NCBI RefSeq assembly: GCF_030718205.1
Contig: NZ_JAUZQF010000003.1
Span: forward strand, 434,001-498,000
Origin: Nonomuraea turcica
GTDB taxonomy: Bacteria; Actinomycetota; Actinomycetes; Streptosporangiales; Streptosporangiaceae
DNA length: 64,000 nt
Direction: 5' to 3'
Below are positions 8,846-17,577 of the stretch, piece after piece. Numbering within the stretch: position 1 is the first letter of the stretch; each line of letters begins with the position of its first letter. The notes under the pieces are model-generated. The model saw nothing but the letters and a program-made list of their open reading frames with translations. It searched no databases and was not told where the DNA came from. Made by a program: the position numbers and the translations under genes.

Positions 8846-10470
8846 TCGTTGAACCAGCTCCATGAATCGGTGGTGACCTCGCCACCGATCTCACCAAGAT
8901 CTCCGAAAAGGGCGGCGACCCGGTCCCGGTTGGCCTTCAACGGCAGGTCCGCGTTCAGCTCACCGCGTTCCACCAAGGCGGTCAGGCAGGCGATCAGCCG
9001 CTCGTCGGGGTCCCGCTCCTGCGCCCGCAATCCGATCCGTTGCTCCAAGGCCGCGGCGAGCGGCTCGGCGGGTACGTGCGTAAGCGCGACGCTGTAGGCG
9101 TACTCCCGCCCCGCATCTCCCTCGCGAGGCAGGTAATCGTAGTGCTCGTGGAATCGGAGCGCCGTCAGCCGGACGACAGGCGTGCCCGCAACCCGGGAGT
9201 CCAGCGACACGCTCAACGTGAGGAGACAGTCGGTCCTTTCCCGGTAGGTCTTGAGCAGGGTGTGGGTACGTTCGCCCCGGGTCTCGTACGGCACCCCGGC
9301 CGCGGCGCACCATGTCGCGACCTGATCGGCGTTGTCCTGGGGTGAGCGCCCTTCCCCTGGCGAGGCGCCCAGGTCACCGCGTTCCACCAGGGCGGTGAAG
9401 CAGTCGAACAGGCGGTCCTCCGTGCCGGGCTCCGCAGGCAGGCCCAGCCGCCGTTGAAAGTACTCGACCAGCGTGTCCAGGGACGTCAGCGGAGCGATGA
9501 CGCTGCTGCGGACCGGCGTGCCCTCGTCACGCCGATCGGGGGGAAAGTACATCTGGCCGAACTCGATGCGAGGCCGGCCGTCCACGGTCTGGACGTCGAC
9601 GCTCAGGAACAGCGTGCCCCCGCCCGGGAGGTCGTGCGTACGGAACAGGTCGTGGCGGCGGCGAGGTCCGTCCAGGCGGCAGGCCAGGCCGGCCTCGTTG
9701 CACCAGGCGTGCACCCGGTCGCGGTTATGGCGGAACGGCGGGTGATCGCCTAATTCGCCGCGCTCGATCAACCCCGCGAAGGCGTCGACCAGGCGGTGTT
9801 CCAGACTCCCGGCACGCGAGCGGCCCAGGCGTGCCTCGAGCATCCCGACGAGCGGATCCAGCCTCTCGCAGTCCACCCTGACCGTGTGCGGAGAAGCCTG
9901 GTTCCCAGACCCGGAGATCTTGTACGACTCGAGGAATTCCACCGAGACTCCCTGCCCGTCCCTATCGCTGATCTCCAGGACGAGATGGCGGCTGTGACCG
10001 TCGCCGAGCTCCGGCCGTACCCGCAAGAGGACATGACGGCGGATGCGCCGCAGCGTCGCGCCGTTCCAGTCCCGCATCACTTCATGGAACACACCCGCCT
10101 CGGTGCACCAGGCGGCCACCAGGGTGACGGTGTCGCAGCTGTAGAACCCCGTGACCTCGTTGAGCTCGCGTGGCTTGCCCCGGCCGGCCAGTACGGCCCA
10201 GCAGGCGATCAGCCGGTCCGCCAGGCCGCCCGCGTGCTGCTTGCGTGAGCCGCCGAGCTTCTGCTCGAAGTACGGCACCGCGACATCGAGCGCGGTGAGC
10301 GGGACGGCGACCTTGCGGTGATCATGGGAGCGCGCGGGATCCGGTGACCGGTGATGCTCGATGAGCTCGACCACCGGCTGCGGCCCGTCGTCGCGGCGGC
10401 CTGCCATGAGCAGGACGGTGCCGGCGCTTATGTCGTTCGGAAAGCTCGCCAATGTCTGTGCTGGCATCAT
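8842..10470 (-). CDS. Unrecognised protein built of four divergent repeats
   Basis: A 542-residue soluble protein with no signal peptide or membrane segment; I do not recognise the family. It consists of repeats of about 130 residues, roughly 54-198, 199-324, 325-462 and a shortened last copy 463-542. Each copy has a helical half with the pattern LxxLxxYFxxxLG, then RLxxCxxALVERGELG, then NxDxVxxWCxxAG (RLIACWAVLAGRGKP, RLVDAFAGLIERGEL, RLFDCFTALVERGDL, RLIACLTALVERGEL), followed by a beta-rich half. The N-terminal 50 residues resemble the beta half alone, so the unit looks circularly permuted. Repeated immunity-like or scaffold domains are possible but unproven. The TetR gene lies 9 bases upstream on the same strand and may be cotranscribed. 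Confidence 0.75.
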   Translation of the reverse strand: MMPAQTLASFPNDISAGTVLLMAGRRDDGPQPVVELIEHHRSPDPARSHDHRKVAVPLTALDVAVPYFEQKLGGSRKQHAGGLADRLIACWAVLAGRGKPRELNEVTGFYSCDTVTLVAAWCTEAGVFHEVMRDWNGATLRRIRRHVLLRVRPELGDGHSRHLVLEISDRDGQGVSVEFLESYKISGSGNQASPHTVRVDCERLDPLVGMLEARLGRSRAGSLEHRLVDAFAGLIERGELGDHPPFRHNRDRVHAWCNEAGLACRLDGPRRRHDLFRTHDLPGGGTLFLSVDVQTVDGRPRIEFGQMYFPPDRRDEGTPVRSSVIAPLTSLDTLVEYFQRRLGLPAEPGTEDRLFDCFTALVERGDLGASPGEGRSPQDNADQVATWCAAAGVPYETRGERTHTLLKTYRERTDCLLTLSVSLDSRVAGTPVVRLTALRFHEHYDYLPREGDAGREYAYSVALTHVPAEPLAAALEQRIGLRAQERDPDERLIACLTALVERGELNADLPLKANRDRVAALFGDLGEIGGEVTTDSWSWFND

Positions 10471-10479
10471 GACGGCAAC

Positions 10480-11151
10480 CTACGACCCTGGCCGACTCTC
10501 CTGCCGGCATGGCGGCGTGCCTGCTTCGAGCTGGTAAAGGCTCCCGAGGAGCGGCCAGGTCAGGGTGGCCACCTCCGCTGGTGTGCGTGGGCATCCGCGG
10601 TGGAGCCAGTCGGCGGCCACGCCGATGAGCGCGCCGGCGACGAACGCGGCGGGCACGTCATGCGGGATGTCGATCGACGAGGTGGTGTGCCCGGGAGGGG
10701 AGTCGCCGGTCGCGCATCGGCATGCGGCGGCGTGGACGGCTGTGGTGATGCGGCGGCGTACGTGGTCGATGACGCGTGCGCTTCCCTGGGGTCCCAGCAG
10801 GCTGTGGTAAAGGCCGGCGTGCTCGGCGAGATTCGCGAAGAAGGTCCGCAGCGACCCGGTCGGGTCGGGACCGTGGGTCGGGTCCGCCGAATCGGCGCTG
10901 AGATCAGGCAGGGACTCGATCAGGTCGTCGATCATCGCGGTGCAGGCGGCCTCGGCCAGCTCATGGACGTCCCGGTAGTGGTCGTAGAAGGTGGAACGGC
11001 CCACTTCGGCGCGTTCGACGACGTCGGCGACGCTGATCTGGGACAGGTCCTGCTCCTGGACGAGCTGGATCAGCGCCCGCTGCAGGGCCGCTTGGGTGCG
11101 GCGCACGCGCCGGTCGCCCGTCGGGGGATTGCCGTCCTTGGTCATGGCCAC
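10480..11151 (-). CDS. TetR/AcrR family transcriptional regulator
   Basis: A 223-residue repressor. The N-terminal helix-turn-helix is clear: RTQAALQRALIQLVQEQ, then ISVADVVERAEVGRSTFYDHY. The C-terminal ligand domain is divergent, as usual. It is divergently placed from the NAD(P)-binding reductase at 11242, separated by about 90 bases, so it most likely controls that gene and itself. Two methionines near the start (11151 and 11145) are both possible initiators. Confidence 0.9.
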   Translation of the reverse strand: MAMTKDGNPPTGDRRVRRTQAALQRALIQLVQEQDLSQISVADVVERAEVGRSTFYDHYRDVHELAEAACTAMIDDLIESLPDLSADSADPTHGPDPTGSLRTFFANLAEHAGLYHSLLGPQGSARVIDHVRRRITTAVHAAACRCATGDSPPGHTTSSIDIPHDVPAAFVAGALIGVAADWLHRGCPRTPAEVATLTWPLLGSLYQLEAGTPPCRQESRPGS

Positions 11152-11241
11152 GCTGTCAGCTTACCTTCGTCGGACACTCGTAGCTCTTCGGATAGATGTA
11201 GGTTATCTTTCAGATGTCCGGAAATTAGGAGATGTGACCCC
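11152..11241. promoter_or_regulatory. Divergent promoter region, TetR gene / reductase gene
   Basis: This 90-base AT-richer spacer separates the TetR gene from the reductase. Inverted elements are visible, CGGACA at 11171-11176 with TGTCCG at 11215-11220 and GATA/TATC at 11191-11207, but they are weak. AGGAG at 11228-11232 is the ribosome binding site for the reductase. An operator for the TetR protein is expected here. Confidence 0.4.
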
Positions 11242-11982
11242 ATGACGAAGACTCTCGGACTCATCGGTACCGGCATGATCGGCAGTGCCCTTGCCCGCTT
11301 GGCCGTCGCGGCCGGCTTGGACGTGGTCCTGAGCAACTCCCGTGGTCCCGGGAGCCTCGCCGGCCTTGTCGCCGAGCTCGGCGGGCACGCCCGGGCGGCC
11401 ATTCCCGCCGAAGCCGCCCAGGCCGGCGACCTGGTCGTGGCGACCATTCCGCTGGGCGCCTACGACCGGCTGCCCACCGCCGCCCTGGCCGGCAAGACGG
11501 TGATCGACACGATGAACTACTACCCCGAGCGCGATGGCCGGATCGCCGAGCTGGACTCCGGCGAGCTGACCTCCAGCGCCCTGGTGCAGCGGCATCTGGC
11601 CGGCTCACGCGTGGTCAAGGCGTTCAACAACATCGACTTCCACCGCCTGCTCACCAGCGCCCGGTCCGCCGGCGCCGCCGACCGCAGCGCCCTGCCCATC
11701 GCCGGCGACGACCCATCCGCCAAGGCCGACGTGGCCCGGCTGCTGGATGCCCTGGGCTACGACGCAGTGGACATCGGCACGCTCGCCGACAGCTGGCGCA
11801 GCGAACCCGGCACCCCGGTCTACGTCCAGCCGTACTTCCCTGGGCGGCCGCCGGAGGGAGTCAGCCAGGACCAAGCGTTCCGCTGGTTCCTCGAGACCCC
11901 CGGGGTCGTGGTGCCCACCGAGCGGGTGAAGGAACTGACCGGCAGTGCTGTCCGGGGCTCGGCGGGCGGCAAGCTCCCCTAG
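11242..11982 (+). CDS. NADPH-dependent F420 reductase-like oxidoreductase
   Basis: A 246-residue protein with an N-terminal Rossmann fold, LGLIGTGMIGSALARLA, followed by LSNSRGPGSL, which resembles the NADP phosphate site of F420:NADP reductase-like proteins. The sequence VVKAFNNIDFHRL is the conserved central motif of this family (usually VKAFNTI). The electron partner may be F420 or a small molecule; this cannot be decided from sequence. The start at 11242 has AGGAG nine bases upstream. It is divergent from a TetR repressor, so inducible expression is likely. Confidence 0.75.
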   Translation: MTKTLGLIGTGMIGSALARLAVAAGLDVVLSNSRGPGSLAGLVAELGGHARAAIPAEAAQAGDLVVATIPLGAYDRLPTAALAGKTVIDTMNYYPERDGRIAELDSGELTSSALVQRHLAGSRVVKAFNNIDFHRLLTSARSAGAADRSALPIAGDDPSAKADVARLLDALGYDAVDIGTLADSWRSEPGTPVYVQPYFPGRPPEGVSQDQAFRWFLETPGVVVPTERVKELTGSAVRGSAGGKLP

Positions 11983-12018
11983 AAGGCGAGCCCCCGGCAT
12001 GGCGGCATGCGTGGATCC

Positions 12019-12102
12019 ATGACCGCGAAGCCGGGCCCCGTCGGCAATGCCGAGCTCGAAGCCCGGACCGACGTGCTGACCTACACCACCAGCGTGCTGT
12101 AA
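12019..12102 (+). pseudogene. Remnant resembling the CocE/NonD hydrolase C-domain
   Basis: A 27-codon frame contains NAELEARTDVLTYTTSVL and then stops. This resembles the RPDVLVYTTPPL segment that links the two domains of X-Pro dipeptidyl-peptidase/CocE-type hydrolases. Nothing else of such a gene is nearby. The match is short, so the call is tentative. Confidence 0.3.
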
Positions 12103-12105
12103 CCC

Positions 12106-12327
12106 GTGTCGCTGGCGGTGCCGGCGACGCTGCTGCTCGCCCGCTACGTCCGGACCTTGATGCTTGAGGCGTTGCGTGAAGAGTACGTCGTCGCCGCGCC
12201 GGTCAAGGGCGGCACCATGGGGACGGCGCTGGTGCGGCATGTGCTGCGGAACTCCTTCATCCCGCTGCTGATGGGCACAACGTTGTTCGTCGCCCTGATC
12301 TTCGGCGTTCACCGGCCGGCTGGTTGA
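12106..12327 (+). pseudogene. Fragment of a DppB/OppB-type peptide permease
   Basis: The frame encodes ARYVRTLMLEALREEYVVAA and then HVLRNSFIPLL, which is the cytoplasmic coupling loop and following helix of peptide/nickel ABC permeases (family pattern ARYxRxxMLEVLxxDYVxTARAKG and HALRNALLPV). The N-terminal membrane helices and the last helix are missing, and the family glycine after AKG is altered. It is a decayed internal fragment, not a working permease. Confidence 0.6.
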
Positions 12328-12414
12328 CCAAGGCAGTATCGGTCTGGGAGATCCGTTCTATACAGCTCTCCACGGCGAGGCACAGCCACACAGTCCCGAG
12401 CTTGGAAGGAAGCC

Positions 12415-13545
12415 ATGAGCGGATCACTTTCACGAAGGGCGTTGTTGGCGGCCGTTCCCGGGGCCGCGTTGGCGGTGGCGTCGGCGACGGCGGCGTACGG
12501 CCAGGAATCGGCGTACTCCGCGTTCCGGCTTGTCCGCCTGCGGCCGGGAGATCCCAGCCGACCGGAGATCACACTGCCCGACGGATACGCGTTCGTGTCC
12601 GGAGCGAAATACGACGTGGCCAGCCGCGCGGAGTATTACACCTTCGTCCAGGGGCCCGCGGCGGACGGCGTCGACGTCCACGTGCGCTGGCCCGAGATCA
12701 GCGTTGAAGCGGTCGTGCACATGGACGACCGGCTGCCGATTCGCCGCGACCCCGGTGACCCCTGGGCCTTCACCTTCACGCTGCCCGTGAGAAACCGCAC
12801 GATCGACTCGCTCCAGCCGACCCTTCAGATCTGGAGCCACCCGGAGGTGACCGGCTCGTTCTCGTGGCGAATCGAGCACAACGACCCCGATCGAGCCGCA
12901 GGACCGTGGACTCAGGTGGCGTGGCCCGCAAACCAGGTCAAGTCGCAGATCCATCAGTTATTCGCCACCGAGGCGATCTGGCGGGACTCCGGACTCCTGG
13001 CCACGGCCGCGGCCAAGGGACACCGCTGGGTGTTGATGGGCTTCGAGACCAATAACACCCTGCACCCCGACAACCCGCCGCACTGGCACATGTCCTACAA
13101 CGCTGGTCCGGACTGGAGCTCGCCGACCAACAACCCACACTTCTGGATCGACAAGGACGGCAGGAACTTCTACAACGGCATGGACGTCACCGGCCACGGC
13201 CGCCTCCGATATCGGGTCGGCGACCCCGCGCCGTTGTACGACTTCTCCGGCGAGGCCAACAACGGCCGCGGCGAGCTGGTCGTCACCATCACCATCCGAG
13301 AGGACGGAGGCCTGGATGTCGACCCACCGGGCGGACCTCGTTACTCCATGACCGCCGGGCCGGCCGGAGACCTCGTCGATGAAGTCGAGGTACACCGGGC
13401 GGATCGCCCTTGGCTGCGCATCCGGACCCACGACAGAGTGCACGCAGGCCTGCTGACCGCCCACATCCATGACCTGCAGGAGCCCTCGCGGACTCGTCAG
13501 ATCGTCCAGCACTACGACAGGCTCACCGGCGTGCTCACCAAGTAG
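12415..13545 (+). CDS. Secreted protein of unknown function (Tat-type signal)
   Basis: A 376-residue protein that I do not recognise. The N-terminus has two arginines before a hydrophobic stretch (SLSRRALLAAVPGAALAVASATAAYG), suggesting Tat export and cleavage near residue 30. The mature part is rich in Trp, His and Asp, with HPDNPPHWHMSYNAGPDWSS and HFWIDKDGRNFYNGMDVTG standing out; the His/Asp clusters could bind metal, which is inference. It stands alone between gene fragments, with an AT-richer upstream region and GGAAGG at 12407-12412. It is intact and begins well, so it appears to be a functional gene in an eroding neighbourhood. Confidence 0.75.
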   Translation: MSGSLSRRALLAAVPGAALAVASATAAYGQESAYSAFRLVRLRPGDPSRPEITLPDGYAFVSGAKYDVASRAEYYTFVQGPAADGVDVHVRWPEISVEAVVHMDDRLPIRRDPGDPWAFTFTLPVRNRTIDSLQPTLQIWSHPEVTGSFSWRIEHNDPDRAAGPWTQVAWPANQVKSQIHQLFATEAIWRDSGLLATAAAKGHRWVLMGFETNNTLHPDNPPHWHMSYNAGPDWSSPTNNPHFWIDKDGRNFYNGMDVTGHGRLRYRVGDPAPLYDFSGEANNGRGELVVTITIREDGGLDVDPPGGPRYSMTAGPAGDLVDEVEVHRADRPWLRIRTHDRVHAGLLTAHIHDLQEPSRTRQIVQHYDRLTGVLTK

Positions 13546-13554
13546 CGGATCGAC

Positions 13555-13680
13555 CCCGGAACACCGGACACGCAGATTGGGCGGGCGCCCGGCTATCTGC
13601 TGGACATCCCATCCGGCACCGTGGACCTGGACCTGTTCAGGGAACACGTCGCCGAAGCCCGGTGCGCGCCACGACCAGGG
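13555..13680 (+). pseudogene. Fragment resembling a SARP/AfsR-type regulator
   Basis: The frame that starts at phase 13573 reads QIGRAPGYLLDIP then GTVDLDLFREHVAEAR. This resembles the junction between the DNA-binding and BTAD domains of AfsR/SARP regulators (pattern TRxPGYxLxVxxxxVDLxRFExLVxEAR). There is no start, no DNA-binding helix and no downstream domain. A short match only, hence low confidence. Confidence 0.4.
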
Positions 13681-13770
13681 CTAACGTCGCGCCCACGCGT
13701 CAGTTGATGCGTCATGCACTGTCGTTCGGGGATGGATGACATGTCAAGGTCCTGGGTAGACTACGGCCGT

Positions 13771-14238
13771 ATGAGCGACACACCCCACTGGCTGGACCCG
13801 GCCGAGCAGCACGCCTGGCGTGCCTTCGTCCGCCTGCACCAGAAGCTCAGCGCCAGGCTGAGCCGGGACTTGCAGGCGCACTCCAAGCTGTCCGGCGCCG
13901 ACTTCGAGATCCTGGTGGCGCTCACCGACATACCGGAGGGTCGGCAGCGATTCCAGGACCTGGCCAAGACGGTGGAGTGGGAGCAAAGCCGGCTGTCCCA
14001 CCAGATCGCCAGAATGGCCAAACGCGGCCTGGTGGCCCGGGAGGAATGCCCCGAGGACGCACGCGGCGCCTTCGTCGTCATCACGCCCGCCGGCCGCACA
14101 GTCATCGAAGCGGCCGCCCCTCAGCATGTGGCCATGGTCCGCCGCCTGGTCATCGACACCCTAAGCCCGGACGAGCTCGCCACCCTCGGGCGCATCTCCA
14201 ACCGCATCCTCGAACAACTGGACACCATCTCACCGTGA
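13771..14238 (+). CDS. MarR family transcriptional regulator
   Basis: A 155-residue winged-helix regulator. The core reads LSGADFEILVALTD, then QRFQDLAKTVEWEQSRLSHQIARMAKRGLVAREECPED (recognition helix and wing, DARGAFVVITPAGR). The ATG at 13771 was chosen because the conserved family start (PHWLDPAEQHAWRAF) follows at once; upstream in-frame codons would add an unlikely extension. It has no intact partner gene beside it, only remnants, so its target is unknown. Confidence 0.88.
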   Translation: MSDTPHWLDPAEQHAWRAFVRLHQKLSARLSRDLQAHSKLSGADFEILVALTDIPEGRQRFQDLAKTVEWEQSRLSHQIARMAKRGLVAREECPEDARGAFVVITPAGRTVIEAAAPQHVAMVRRLVIDTLSPDELATLGRISNRILEQLDTISP

Positions 14239-14286
14239 CGCTCGCCGCAGTCCTCCACGTCCCGGATCGGAGCCTGGTGACCTGTC

Positions 14287-14575
14287 ACGATCGTCACCAG
14301 GGCGGACCGCGTGTCGCACGTCACCGTGTCCCGTGTCCTCAACGGTCACCCTTCTGTCCGGCCGGAGACCCGGGCTCGCGTCGAAGCCGCCATCGAGAAA
14401 CTCGGCTATCGCCGTAACAGCGTCGCCCGTGCGCTCAAGAGCCGCCGCTCCTCGACGATCGGCGTGGTGCTCGCCGGGGCCGAGCTGTACGAACTGCCCA
14501 AGATCCTGCGCGGCGTGCAGGCGGCGCGGCGGGCTGGAGATTGGGTCAACCTGGCCAGCTGGCAGGGCGGCACGC
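14287..14575 (+). pseudogene. Truncated LacI-family regulator (DNA-binding part)
   Basis: The frame reads VSHVTVSRVLNGHPSVRPE, then a complete hinge helix and the beginning of the ligand domain (SSTIGVVLAGAELYELPKI). This is the N-terminal third of a LacI regulator. The first helix is damaged (TIVTRADR in place of the usual TIADVARRAG), there is no proper start, and the frame switches into a permease fragment after WQGG. It cannot make a working repressor. Confidence 0.8.
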
Positions 14576-14578
14576 CAT

Positions 14579-14911
14579 GGCCGGCTCGTGCCCGGCATCG
14601 TGCTGGCCGTTCCCCAGTATCTGCTGCTGGCCGCCGTCGGCCTGGCCGGCACCCACTGGTCGGTACTCCTGCCGGTCATCATCAACCCGTTCGGCATCTT
14701 CCTGTGCCGGGTCTTCGCCGCCGCCGCGGTCCCGCAGAGCACGCTGGAGGCGGCACGCCTGGACGGCGGAGGCAAAGGCACGGGCGACAGCGACCTGTAC
14801 TCGCTGGTCATCATGGGCTCGGCCGTGTCCATCATCCCCCTCATCGCCCTTGTCCTGGTGCTGCAGCGTTTCTGGCGCGCCGACCTGCTGGCCGGTGGCC
14901 TGAAGGGATGA
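14579..14911 (+). pseudogene. Truncated MalG-type sugar permease (C-terminal part)
   Basis: In another frame the sequence continues as LVPGIVLAVPQYLLLAAVGL, VIINPFGIFLCRVF and ends LVLQRFWRADLLAGGLKG, the classical end of a MalG permease. The EAA loop is broken: after EAARLDGGGKG the text jumps to DSDLYSLVIMGSAVSIIPL, skipping about 45 residues including the last but one helix. It is therefore an internally deleted remnant joined to the LacI fragment. Confidence 0.8.
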
Positions 14912-14941
14912 GGTGTGCCGCCCGGCGGGCCGGTGCGCGCG

Positions 14942-14970
14942 GACCCGCCGCACGGGGGTTGCGGCGGGTC
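14942..14970. terminator. Bidirectional hairpin between convergent genes
   Basis: A perfect 10-bp stem, GACCCGCCGC at 14942-14951 and GCGGCGGGTC at 14961-14970, around a 9-base loop. It lies between the permease remnant and the stop codon of the converging GH39-like gene and can serve both strands. Confidence 0.65.
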
Positions 14971-14979
14971 GTGGTGGCG

Positions 14980-17577
14980 TCAGCCGCGTGATCTGTTGTC
15001 GGTCTCGAGGACAAGACGAGCGAGCTCGAGCCGGTCGATGTCCGGTCCGTACGCCGCGGCGTTGCCGAGGACGATCGCGCCCGTGCCCGTGGTGAGCGTG
15101 AGGGGCGTCGCCTGCGGCCAGAAGTTGTCCCAGGCGTAGTTGTGCCGGAACACGCCGCGCGTCGTCGTGCCGCCGGTCTCGCTGATGTCGAGGAAACGGC
15201 TGATGACGTCGGTGTTGTACGGGTGGCCGGTGTTCCTGTCGGCGTTGGCGTAGTGCACCACCAGGACGTACTCGCCGGGGCCGAACCCGTCCGGGCGGGG
15301 GAGGGTGAGCGTGTTGCCCGGGCCGTTTCCGATGTTGCCGACGTACGCGCCCGCGGAGGCGTTCGACCCGCTCGTGGCGGGTACGTTGACCACGTTCACG
15401 GTTCCGGCGCGCGTCGCCTGCTCGGCCTCGATCCGGTGGACGGCCGCGTCCGCCTCCGCCACCCGTACGGTGGTGAGCTCGCGCAGCTCCAGCCGGGCCG
15501 GGCCGTTCACGTCGATCGTGGAGATGCCGGCCGGGAGGTACACCCGGGCCCGTGAGGAGCCCTCGCCGGGGTGCGTCGCCCGCAGGCCGCGGATGGCGCG
15601 CCCGTCGACTCGGACCGGCAGCTCGCCGGCGCCGGCCGCCCGGTAGGTAAGCGTCAGGTCGTAGTAGCCGTCCTCGCTCGCGGCCACGAAGAATGTGGCC
15701 AGTGCGTCGCCGCCGAGCGCGATGGCGGGGCCCTTCGCCTCGCGGGTGATCCGCGCGCCGCCGGACAGCCGCGCCTCGTCGGCGGAGTAGTCCGCGCGCT
15801 CGGCCCCGGTCACCTCGGTGAGGTCGAACCTGTCCAGCGTGATGTCGCTGCCGGGCAGCCGGCTCGCGCCGTCGGCGCTGGTGCGCACGGACAGCTCGTG
15901 GGTGCCGGCGGTCAGCTCGACGTCCACGTCGGTGCGCCCGCGGTAGGTCCAGCCGAGGTTCGCCGAATACTGCACGATCTGGTTCAGCTTGCCGTCCACG
16001 AACAGCGCGTGCCTGCCCGGCGCCTTGTTCGCGCCCTGGTAGATGCCCAGCCGGTAGCGGCCGTCGCGAGGCACGGTGACGGGGAACGTCACGGCCGAGT
16101 CGACCCGGTTCATGGCGCCGACGTCCCGCCTGCCGGAGGTCGCGTACAGCTGGGGGTTCGCCGTCGTGTCCTGGTTGAAGGCCTGTGCGGAGGTGAGCGC
16201 GGCGGACTCCGCCTCGACCGAGACCGTCCACGGCGCGTCGGGCACGGGCTCACCGCCGCTCGCGGGCACGATGGTGACCCGGTAGGCGGCCATCACGTCC
16301 CCGCCGGGCAGGTCCACCCGCAGCTTGCCCCCGGACACGGTGGCGCGCCTGGTGGCGGTGACCGGCGGCTTGAGCGCGTCGCCCTCGTACCCGGTCCAGG
16401 TGGTCCTGGACACCACGACGTCGACCTGCTTGCCGAAGACCGCGGGGTCGAGCCCGGAGATGTCGAGCTGTACGGGCTCCGAGCCGCCGCCGACCAGAAT
16501 GGTGCCGCGCCGGGCGGACTCGTCGATCGCCGCGACGGCCTGGACCGTGTCGGCGACGTTCAGCCGGGGCGGGGTCGCCCTGACCGTCTCCCCGGTCAGG
16601 TCCGCGTACCACTTGAGCAGCCACCAGCCGCCGTTGGCCTGGCGGGTGCGCACCGCGTGGTCGTCGAGGTTGCCGGCGTAGGTCCAGTACGCCATGTCGG
16701 CGTCGACCTTGGTGTCCTCGAACAGCGAGATCCACTGGATCATCTGGCCGGGGACGGACATGTCACGCCGGTTGCCGTACTCGTCGATGTTGATCGGCAG
16801 CGGGCCGATGCCGAGCTCGCGCTCCATCGCGCGGTAATGCTCGTAGTGGCCGCGGTAGGAGGCGAGCTTGTCGCGCTGCAGCTCGTGCCAGGCCATGATG
16901 TCCGGCAGGCAGTTCCCGCCGGCGCAGCTCGCGTCCTTGGCCCAGGTGAGGAAGTCGCGCAACCGGCCGGGGTTGTAGGCCGCCTCGTTGGGACCGACGA
17001 TCCTGGCGTCGGGGTCGATCGACCGGATGCGCTCGAACACCAGCTTCCAGTCGTCGAAGAACTTCTGCTTCAGCGCCGCCCAGTTCTGGTACCAGATCCC
17101 GTCGGGCTCGTTGAACGGCACCCAGACGAACTTGCCCTTGTCTCGTGGCCGCTCCCGGACGACCTTGCGCACCATCGTGTCGACCTTCGCCAAATAGTCG
17201 TCGATGCCGCGGTTCTCATAGGGCCACTGGCTGTAGACGTCCTGCATGTAGATGACGACCTCCCCGCCGCCGGCGGCGAAGAAGCCGTCCGCGACCACGA
17301 GCGCGTCGCCGTTGGGATGCTGGTCGCCGTCCGGGGCCTTCTGCGCGATGGTGCGCGGCCGGGCGCCGGCGAGGAGGGAATCTCCCGGTACGCCGGGGTC
17401 CGACAGGCCGTACAACATGCCGGTCGCACCGCCGTGGACGGGACCGGTGCGCTGTGCGAAATCCACGGCGACCACGTCGAGGGCGGCGGCTGCGGTGGCT
17501 GGGATGGCGGTCAGGGCGGCGAGCGTCGCCAGGGCGGCCGCCGTGCCGGCATGCCGGAACAACCGATGTCGGTGCAT
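14980..17577 (-). CDS. Secreted GH39-like glycoside hydrolase with CBM35/CBM6-like modules
   Basis: An 865-residue secreted protein. The signal peptide ends near AAAALDVV (about residue 32). A clan GH-A barrel follows with acid/base E157 in WVPFNEPDG and nucleophile E266 in INIDEYGNR. After a beta domain there are at least two carbohydrate-binding modules of CBM35/CBM6 type: one from VSVEAESAALTSAQAFNQ to ITLDRFDL and one from HRIEAEQATRAG to the C-terminus. Substrate is probably a plant polysaccharide side chain, but is not readable. The ATG at 17577 has AGGAGAGGA upstream; longer in-frame extensions have no signal-like sequence. Two LacI-type operator boxes lie about 100 bases upstream. Confidence 0.82.
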   Translation of the reverse strand: MHRHRLFRHAGTAAALATLAALTAIPATAAAALDVVAVDFAQRTGPVHGGATGMLYGLSDPGVPGDSLLAGARPRTIAQKAPDGDQHPNGDALVVADGFFAAGGGEVVIYMQDVYSQWPYENRGIDDYLAKVDTMVRKVVRERPRDKGKFVWVPFNEPDGIWYQNWAALKQKFFDDWKLVFERIRSIDPDARIVGPNEAAYNPGRLRDFLTWAKDASCAGGNCLPDIMAWHELQRDKLASYRGHYEHYRAMERELGIGPLPINIDEYGNRRDMSVPGQMIQWISLFEDTKVDADMAYWTYAGNLDDHAVRTRQANGGWWLLKWYADLTGETVRATPPRLNVADTVQAVAAIDESARRGTILVGGGSEPVQLDISGLDPAVFGKQVDVVVSRTTWTGYEGDALKPPVTATRRATVSGGKLRVDLPGGDVMAAYRVTIVPASGGEPVPDAPWTVSVEAESAALTSAQAFNQDTTANPQLYATSGRRDVGAMNRVDSAVTFPVTVPRDGRYRLGIYQGANKAPGRHALFVDGKLNQIVQYSANLGWTYRGRTDVDVELTAGTHELSVRTSADGASRLPGSDITLDRFDLTEVTGAERADYSADEARLSGGARITREAKGPAIALGGDALATFFVAASEDGYYDLTLTYRAAGAGELPVRVDGRAIRGLRATHPGEGSSRARVYLPAGISTIDVNGPARLELRELTTVRVAEADAAVHRIEAEQATRAGTVNVVNVPATSGSNASAGAYVGNIGNGPGNTLTLPRPDGFGPGEYVLVVHYANADRNTGHPYNTDVISRFLDISETGGTTTRGVFRHNYAWDNFWPQATPLTLTTGTGAIVLGNAAAYGPDIDRLELARLVLETDNRSRG

